This document shows positions 7,201 to 9,775 of a stretch of DNA of 9,775 nucleotides, piece after piece. Position 1 is the stretch's first letter, and each line of letters starts with the position of its first letter. The position numbers and the translations under genes were made by a program. Below the pieces are notes generated by a model. That model was not told where the DNA came from. It did no database searches and worked only from the letters and a program-made list of their open reading frames with translations. The stretch covers positions 1 to 9,775 of the forward strand of contig JAESUA010000410.1 in assembly GCA_016763255.1 (NCBI GenBank), read 5' to 3'. Source of the DNA: Magnetovibrio sp. Its GTDB lineage: Bacteria; Pseudomonadota; Alphaproteobacteria; Rhodospirillales; Magnetovibrionaceae.

Positions 7201-9775
7201 CCGTGGTCACGATGCCGTCGCCGACCATGAAGATCGGCGCGTCGTTGGCGGCGACGATATTGACCGTGGCGGTCTTGGTGTCGCTGCCACCCTGGCCGTC
7301 GGCCAGGGTGAAGCTCACCGTGCGGCTGGCAGCCGGATCGGCCGAGCTGTTCGCATAGCCGATGGCACGGGCCAGTGCCTGAGTGGCGGCGATGCTGGCG
7401 TCTGCATCCAGGTTGATGCGCAACGCGTTGCCGTTGCCCCCATCCGAACCGCCGACGATGAGGCCGATCTCTGTTGCGTTGTAGAGTACCGAGTTGCCCG
7501 ACACAGTGATGCCGCCAGTGGTCGTGATCGAAAGCTGGTCCGTCGTGCCTGCGGCGGTGATCACCGCCTGCAGGTAGCCGCCGTTGAGGCTGGATGGGTT
7601 GTCTACGTCGCTGAGCGTGATCGTAGCATCAACCACCACCGCCGCACCGCCTTCGTTGACGCTCACGGTCGCCGCCGCACCGCCAAGAACCGGCGCATCG
7701 TTGGCCGCGGTGATACTAATCGTGGTGCTGCCGGTGACCGCCTTGGCCCCGCCGGTGCCCTGGGCGCCGGTGTTGCCATCGTTAAAGGTCCAGTCGATCT
7801 GCACCAAGGCCGGAGGAGCGTCCGAGCTGTTGGCATAAGCGATGGCGCGCATGGCGTCATTGACGCGGGCCTGGGTGGCGCCGGTATCAAAGGTCACGGT
7901 CAAGGTGCCGCCCGAATTGGTGGTCACCGTGCCGATGATAACGCCGGACAGGGTCAGGTTGCCGCCTTCGGTCAGGGTCGCCAAATTGCCGGAGGACGAA
8001 AACACGTCCTGGGTATTGGCCCCGCCGTTGCGCACCAAGGTCAAAGTTGCGCCGGCATAATTTCCCGCTGCGACCAAATTGACATCGGTGACCGACACAT
8101 CGTCATCCAGCACCACCGCCGCGCCGCCTTCGGTATAGGTGGGCGACCCGTTCAAGGCATTCTTCACATCAAAGCCGCTGTCGAGGCTACCATCGGCATT
8201 GTAGCGCACCACAAAAATATCGTAGTTGGCGTTTAAGGTATGACCACCAACCAGAATTTTGCCATCCGGTTGCACGATGAGGCCTTGGGGAGTGTCATAG
8301 TTCGAGCCGATTGCCGTGAGCACCTTGCCGCCGTTAGCAAAACCGGTATCCAGGCTGCCATCAGCGTTGAGACGCACTATACCTAACTGGTAATCATAGC
8401 TGCCGGTGACATCGACTTTGCCAACAAGCAAGATCTTGCCATCCGACAGTACGGTGAGTTTTGCAAGATAATCTACGGCCCCAGCAACATCCACTATCAG
8501 CTTGCCGCCGCCGCCAAAGCTGGTGTCGAGCCTGCCGTCCACATTGTAACGCACCACGCCAAAGTCACCAGTATTACTGGTGATATTTTGAATAAAACCA
8601 CCTACCAGGACCTTGCCGTCCGGCTGTACCGCGACACTACGGGAATCTGACCATCTATAGTCCGCACCGATGTTTCCAGTGACCACCTTGCCACCGGTGC
8701 CGAAACTGCTGTCGAGGCTGCCGTCAGCATTGTAACGCACCACGGTGAAATCACTGCTGGTGGCAGTCATGACTTTACCGGTGGCCAAGATCTTGCCGTC
8801 CGCCTGCAAGGTAATCTCTTTAATTTCATCCGCATAACCATAGAAGTCACTGATCACAATGCCGTCCCCGCCGCCAAAGTTGGTGTCGAGGCTACCGTTG
8901 GCATTGAAACGAAACAGAGAAAAATCAGGACTACTGGTGCCGCTATAGACGTAACCGCCAAGCAGGATCTTTCCATCCGGCTGCATGATGAGGCTGGCAG
9001 CTCGCTCCGAGTTCACCGTATTATTCACGGTCACCTTGCCGCCGGTGCCAAAGCTGTTATCCAAGCTGCCGTCGGCGTTGTAACGCACCAGGACGGTATC
9101 CTGGGCGGTGCCTATTTGGGTAGAACCAGCGACCAGGATCTTATCATCCGATTGCACAACCAGCGCGAACGCTAGATCACTGGAACCACTGAACAGTTCT
9201 GCTGAGATAATGCCGCCGGTGCCGAAGGTAGAATCGAGGTTGCCGCCGGCATCGTAGCGCGCCAAGGTGAAATTATTATATATGCCGTTTTTTGAATAAC
9301 CGCCCTGCACAATCTTGCCGTCGGACTGCATGCCAAGGGCATGCCCCTTATCATGGGCCCCAGTGATATCCGTAATCACGATACCATCGCCGACCGGAAA
9401 GGTCGGCGCATCGTTGGCGGCAAGTAATCCGTCAAAGGTTGGCACGTTGATGATTTGGGTTTCGATGGTTCCGGCGGAAACTTCCAGATCCCAGTCGCCG
9501 TCACGCGCCGCCGCGCAGGTGGCGTCAGACGAGGCCGCTACATCGGCCCCGGTGGCGGCGGCGATGGCACTCAACAAAGCTGTGCCTTCGCCCCCCGCAC
9601 CGACATCGCAGCCGTAAAACAAAAGGTCACCGCCATCGGCCATGGCCTGACCGATGGTCGCCAGCAGTATGGCGTTATCGGCCATCGTGTCGACGGCAAG
9701 GCGGGTGCCGCCAATGAGAATTTCGCCGGGGTTGCCGTGGCTCAGCACATGGATCGCATCGATGCCGCTGCGTCC
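4274..9775 (-). CDS. Giant DUF4347 / delta-60 beta-propeller / cadherin-like repeat surface protein (5' partial)
   Basis: This is probably a secreted or cell-surface adhesin-like protein. The frame is open to the window edge, so the true start lies outside. A GTG at 9748 is in frame but falls inside the conserved DUF4347 motif and is not a credible start. Visible residues, counted from the edge: 1-109 DUF4347 (IHVLSHG, LLFYGCDVGAG); 126-535 seven delta-60 units (LDxxFGxGGK, DGKILxGG); 536-695 cadherin-like module ending in NDAP; 696-847 second Ig-like module; 848-1261 seven more delta-60 units; 1262-1421 a near copy of 536-695; 1422-1543 another Ig-like segment; 1546-1579 proline-rich linker; about 1652-1744 dystroglycan-type cadherin-like domain (LPAWLDFNTQTGAFSG); 1759-1833 charged helical tail. 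There is no RTX GGxGxDxxx repeat and only three cysteines. It stops at TAA 4274-4276, 44 nt before the outer-membrane factor gene. Domain families are recognised by motif. The role as export substrate of the downstream genes is inferred. Confidence 0.9.
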   Translation of the reverse strand, partial: GRSGIDAIHVLSHGNPGEILIGGTRLAVDTMADNAILLATIGQAMADGGDLLFYGCDVGAGGEGTALLSAIAAATGADVAASSDATCAAARDGDWDLEVSAGTIETQIINVPTFDGLLAANDAPTFPVGDGIVITDITGAHDKGHALGMQSDGKIVQGGYSKNGIYNNFTLARYDAGGNLDSTFGTGGIISAELFSGSSDLAFALVVQSDDKILVAGSTQIGTAQDTVLVRYNADGSLDNSFGTGGKVTVNNTVNSERAASLIMQPDGKILLGGYVYSGTSSPDFSLFRFNANGSLDTNFGGGDGIVISDFYGYADEIKEITLQADGKILATGKVMTATSSDFTVVRYNADGSLDSSFGTGGKVVTGNIGADYRWSDSRSVAVQPDGKVLVGGFIQNITSNTGDFGVVRYNVDGRLDTSFGGGGKLIVDVAGAVDYLAKLTVLSDGKILLVGKVDVTGSYDYQLGIVRLNADGSLDTGFANGGKVLTAIGSNYDTPQGLIVQPDGKILVGGHTLNANYDIFVVRYNADGSLDSGFDVKNALNGSPTYTEGGAAVVLDDDVSVTDVNLVAAGNYAGATLTLVRNGGANTQDVFSSSGNLATLTEGGNLTLSGVIIGTVTTNSGGTLTVTFDTGATQARVNDAMRAIAYANSSDAPPALVQIDWTFNDGNTGAQGTGGAKAVTGSTTISITAANDAPVLGGAAATVSVNEGGAAVVVDATITLSDVDNPSSLNGGYLQAVITAAGTTDQLSITTTGGITVSGNSVLYNATEIGLIVGGSDGGNGNALRINLDADASIAATQALARAIGYANSSADPAASRTVSFTLADGQGGSDTKTATVNIVAANDAPIFMVGDGIVTTDFNSSFDIGLSITVQANGKTLISGYSKNATDYDFAVLRYNVDGSLDTTFGPNNDGKVTSPIGSGNDYGDSITVQADGKILIGGSSRNATGNDFVVLRYNVDGSLDTTFGPNNDGKVSTPIGSGNDTGDSITVQADGKILVCGSTWNGTDYDFAVVRYNVDGSLDTSFGPNSNGKVTTPVGSGTDTGNSITVQADGKILVSGYSGNGPKNEFAVVRYNVDGGLDTTFGPNNDGKVTSTGWSSYDTGYGIAVQADGKILLGGTSHNGTDNDFAVLRYNVDGSIDTSFGPNNDGKVTTPIGSGRDTGYTITVQTNGKILVGGYSHNGTDNDFAVVRYNADGSLDTTFGPNKNGKVTTPVGSGHDYGDSITVQADGKILLGGYSHSGTNYDFAVVRYNADGSLDTTFDLKNALNGTPTYTEGAAAVVLDAGVGIYDANLAAAGNYAGVTLTLARNGTTSAEDIFSATGNLSALSEGGNLTLSGVIIGTVSTNSGGTLVLSYNASATQDRVNEAMRAIAYANGSDTPPASVQIDWTFNDGNTGAQGIGGAKAVTGNTTVNITAVNDAPTVVTATVNDIVAGKSVLLTGMSISDADALGSTVEIQITTTAGQLNLQALTGLSVTAGANNSQAMTLRGTVTDINAALVQLSLATSTTDGGEVAKVTYRVNDLGNSGSGGAKTVTTTVDVTIKTLSPPPPPPPAPSPAPLPPVSLPPAPPEPSPLPGIPETGIGIGSSVNPDLGSGAERSVAAQLSEATGVREAVNPRAAGNLTQAGAGRFQVAVLGRDSSGARGEQSLVVNNSLADISTQSSRVSFQLPLDTFAHSNTDAEVTVEARQMDGQSLPAWLDFNTQTGAFSGEAPKGMVGTIEVQVIARDAEGREATTSFMIVIGGGDGGVVDGDVPGADEKVAPQSETLDEDAAKEDKVPKERGISLSALSDGVTRTFGKPGFSDQLAMAGRAGFEARRAELLDSLKVAAGTTI
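4544..4822 (-). other. Dystroglycan-type cadherin-like (He_PIG/CADG) domain near the C-terminus
   Basis: About 93 residues contain the hallmark LPAWLDFNTQTGAFSGEAP, followed by GTIEVQVIARDAEGREATTSF. These match the putative Ig/cadherin-like fold common at the C-terminal side of large bacterial surface proteins. It is followed by a GGGDGG hinge and the acidic/helical tail. Confidence 0.8.
5039..5140 (-). other. Proline-rich linker of the giant protein
   Basis: About 34 residues are dominated by proline. They begin with S plus seven consecutive prolines and continue with PSPAPLPPVSLPPAPPEPS before GIPETG. This looks like an extended, rigid spacer separating the repeat-rich part from the C-terminal domain. 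On the + strand it appears as a GGC/GGA-rich run. Confidence 0.85.
5513..5992 (-). repeat. Cadherin-like module, copy B (160 aa)
   Basis: This is a second copy of the module that follows block 1, here following block 2. It opens with DLKNALNGTPTYTEGAAAVV and closes with ITAVNDAP, with no net length change relative to copy A. GNLTLSGVIIGTV, MRAIAYANGSD and IDWTFNDGNTGAQG are shared. The two copies begin 2178 bp (726 codons) apart. Confidence 0.85.
5993..7228 (-). repeat. Delta-60 (DUF5122) block 2, seven near-identical 177-bp units
   Basis: Seven tandem units with LDxxF leucine codons starting at 7069, 6892, 6715, 6538, 6361, 6184 and 6007. The spacing is exactly 177 bp (59 codons) with no indels. 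Similarity is strong at the DNA level: the stretch encoding ADGKILxGG plus the preceding SITVQ recurs almost unchanged. Units share RYNVDGSLDTTFGPNNDGKV and a GSGxDxGxSITVQ segment. This is a recently expanded or homogenised coding tandem repeat, unlike the more divergent block 1. Confidence 0.92.
7235..7690 (-). other. Cadherin/Ig-like module between the two propeller blocks
   Basis: A single module of about 152 residues runs from VLGGAAATVSVNEGG to IVAANDAP. It contains LSDVDNPSS, ALARAIGYANSSADP and VSFTLADGQGGSD, typical of tandem cadherin-like beta-sandwich repeats in large bacterial surface proteins. It is related to copies A and B (shared AIxYANSS and NDAP) but has no equivalent after copy B. 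Confidence 0.7.
7691..8170 (-). repeat. Cadherin-like module, copy A (160 aa)
   Basis: The module opens with DVKNALNGSPTYTEGGAAVV right after delta-60 block 1 and closes with ITAANDAP. Core motifs are GNYAGATLTLVRNG, GNLTLSGVIIGTV, AMRAIAYANSSD and VQIDWTFNDGNTGAQG. It is the same length (160 residues) as copy B and clearly homologous. The architecture is that of cadherin/VCBS-like extracellular beta-sandwich repeats. Confidence 0.85.
8171..9400 (-). repeat. Delta-60 (DUF5122) block 1, seven divergent units
   Basis: Seven protein-level units, each carrying an [SPA]D[GD]K[IV] strand (DGKILLGG type) and an RYNADGSLDxxFGxGGK strand. Successive LDxxF motifs are 58, 58, 58, 62, 59 and 56 residues apart, so length drift has accumulated. 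Seven units would fit one complete seven-bladed beta-propeller. The fold assignment comes from knowledge of the family and was not measured here. Confidence 0.85.
9449..9775 (-). other. DUF4347 domain (partial, N-terminus of giant protein)
   Basis: This is the C-terminal part of a DUF4347 domain, commonly found at the N-terminus of very large repeat proteins. Visible hallmarks are DAIHVLSHGNPGEI at residues 6-19 from the edge, LLFYGCDVGAGGEG at about 51-64, then ADVAASSDAT and DWDLE. A hydrophobic strand ending in SHG, followed later by a hydrophobic strand ending in GC, resembles the His/Cys dyad layout of caspase-like (clan CD) peptidases. That resemblance is inference. At the position where relatives usually read DATG, this protein has DATC. 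Confidence 0.8.

Noticed and set aside
5993..7228. Regular repeats suggestive of a CRISPR array or other non-coding tandem repeat
   Set aside because: The period is 177 bp, a multiple of 3, continuously open and encoding delta-60 units; there are no unique spacers.
9740..9748. GTG at 9748 as start of the giant protein
   Set aside because: It lies inside the DUF4347 motif IHVLSHG, the frame stays open upstream to the window edge, and there is no signal or ribosome site there.
4274..9775. Possible RTX adhesin with calcium-binding nonapeptides
   Set aside because: GPNNDGK and GTGGK loops recur at delta-60 spacing (59 residues), not as tandem GGxGxDxxx nonapeptides.

Overview
The window is a single-strand gene cluster. 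All five genes lie on the minus strand and read from right to left. It looks like a moderately high-GC Gram-negative bacterium: there is a TolC-type outer-membrane factor with a lipobox, two HlyD/RND-type periplasmic adaptors, and a giant repeat protein of the DUF4347 type. The style of the coding sequence suits a proteobacterium, perhaps an alphaproteobacterium, but no marker gene here fixes the taxon.

Layout in order of transcription. (1) 9775-4274: a giant modular surface or exported protein whose 5' end is outside the window; 1833 residues are visible. It carries a DUF4347 domain, a seven-unit delta-60 (DUF5122) beta-propeller block, two cadherin/Ig-like modules, a second seven-unit block with an exact 59-residue period, two more Ig-like segments, a proline-rich linker, a dystroglycan-type cadherin-like domain and a charged helical C-terminal tail. 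(2) 4229-2304: an outer-membrane lipoprotein of the TolC/OEP family with an unusual ~140-residue C-terminal extension. (3) 2307-1468: an RND/HlyD-type periplasmic adaptor with a signal peptide. (4) 1466-114: a membrane-anchored adaptor with a GAF-like cytoplasmic N-terminus fused to a HlyD-like periplasmic half. (5) 117-1: the first 39 codons of a gene resembling the N-terminus of large M50-type (site-2-protease-like)/HlyD membrane proteins.

Genes 2-5 are packed with 4-nt overlaps or a 1-nt gap, and only 44 nt separate gene 1 from gene 2, with no visible terminator. This points to one operon. The simplest reading is a dedicated export apparatus (outer-membrane channel, two adaptors, probable M50-like membrane partner) co-expressed with its large substrate. 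No ABC ATPase (HlyB/LapB type) and no RTX nonapeptide repeats are visible, so the set does not match a textbook type I secretion operon. The inner-membrane energising component is either beyond the left edge or replaced by the M50-like protein.

No tRNA, rRNA, CRISPR array or insertion sequence was seen, and no stretch longer than 44 nt is non-coding.
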